NCBI GenBank assembly: GCA_904502115.1 | Contig: CAJGDW010000036.1 | Location: 1-13,092 of the forward strand | From: Paludibacteraceae bacterium | Lineage (GTDB): Bacteria > Bacteroidota > Bacteroidia > Bacteroidales > Paludibacteraceae | Reading direction: 5' to 3' | Length of the DNA stretch: 13,092 bases | Shown: one piece after another, positions 12,923-13,092 of the stretch | How positions within the stretch are numbered: the first letter of the stretch is position 1 | Layout of the letters: each line of letters opens with the position of its first letter | The notes under the pieces: generated by a model | What the model saw: only the letters and a program-made list of their open reading frames with translations | Told to the model about the DNA's origin: nothing | The model's database searches: none | Program-made: the position numbers and the translations under genes

Positions 12923-12952
12923 TTGACAATTTTGCATTTTTTTGTAACTTCG
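12923..12952 (+). promoter_or_regulatory. uvrB promoter
   Basis: TTG at 12923-12925 and TAACTTCG at 12945-12952 are separated by 19 nt, fitting the Bacteroidota -33/-7 layout with one mismatch in TAnnTTTG. The start codon follows 21 nt later. No SOS-type palindrome was noticed. Confidence 0.5.
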
Positions 12953-12973
12953 CACTACAAAACGGCACTTACT

Positions 12974-13092
12974 ATGCAATTTCAACTGCAATCGGATTAT
13001 CAGCCTACCGGCGATCAGCCCGAAGCCATTCGTCAATTGGTAAACGGGTTGAATGAGCACGAACCCTGCCAAACCTTATTGGGTGTAACGGG
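12974..13092 (+). CDS. uvrB: UvrABC system protein B, 5' end only
   Basis: The first 39 codons and part of the fortieth of uvrB are present; the gene runs past the window edge. UvrB is the damage-verifying helicase-like subunit of nucleotide excision repair, loaded by UvrA and then bound by UvrC. The visible N-terminus has SDYQPTGDQPEAI and ends at TLLGVTG, the start of the Walker A motif (GVTGSGKT in the family), where the window stops. The ATG at 12974 gives MQFQLQS, aligning with the usual UvrB start. A promoter-like -33/-7 pair lies just upstream, divergent from the 114-residue gene. Confidence 0.95.
   Translation, partial: MQFQLQSDYQPTGDQPEAIRQLVNGLNEHEPCQTLLGVT

Overview
The window looks like a chromosomal segment of a Gram-negative member of the Bacteroidota, probably Bacteroidales. 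The evidence is an lpxB gene for lipid A, several copies of the Bacteroidota -7 promoter element TAnnTTTG, A-rich leaders without clear Shine-Dalgarno sites, moderate-to-low GC, and the protein flavour of the housekeeping genes. Genus cannot be told from the sequence alone. No rRNA, tRNA, CRISPR array, transposase, phage gene or toxin-antitoxin pair was seen.

Layout. 1-345: gene-free leader with a hairpin, one copy of an interspersed repeat and the recA promoter. 346-2869 (+): recA, an rlmB-like 23S rRNA methyltransferase and an RluA-family pseudouridine synthase, closed by a strong bidirectional hairpin terminator. 2977-4390 (-): an NfeD-like membrane protein followed by a stomatin/SPFH protein. 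4391-4584: divergent promoter region. 4585-6591 (+): a secreted type I pullulanase. 6592-6764: repeat-rich spacer. 6765-8312 (+): a Nif3-family metal protein and a coiled-coil/C4 zinc-ribbon protein, closed by a terminator shared with the opposing operon. 8425-12305 (-): a five-gene operon paaK-like ligase, tandem-ACT protein, surE, a 92-residue membrane protein and lpxB, with overlaps or very short gaps. 12306-12511: spacer built almost wholly of 7-8 bp repeats. 12512-12856 (-): a 114-residue unknown protein, divergent from the 5' end of uvrB (12974 to beyond the window).

Functionally this is mostly core biology: DNA repair (RecA, UvrB), rRNA modification, membrane quality control (NfeD-SPFH), alpha-glucan debranching in the envelope, lipid A synthesis, and an aryl-acid CoA ligase with its ACT partner. 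Several published open reading starts would be misplaced by a longest-ORF rule: NfeD (4390, not 4417), Nif3 (6765, not 6750), the small membrane protein (9838, not 9946) and the 114-residue protein (12856, not 12877). In two of these the upstream TTG lies inside the likely -7 promoter box.

I found no convincing new multi-gene system. The least explained signal is in the spacers: a 20-odd bp repeat with core TTCGACAAGCTCAG present four times, always between genes, and short tandem arrays with fixed 7- or 8-bp periods but different unit sequences. One array encodes the last residues of LpxB and another forms the leader of nif3. The two unknown small proteins (92-residue membrane protein between surE and lpxB; 114-residue protein beside uvrB) are the other items worth following.
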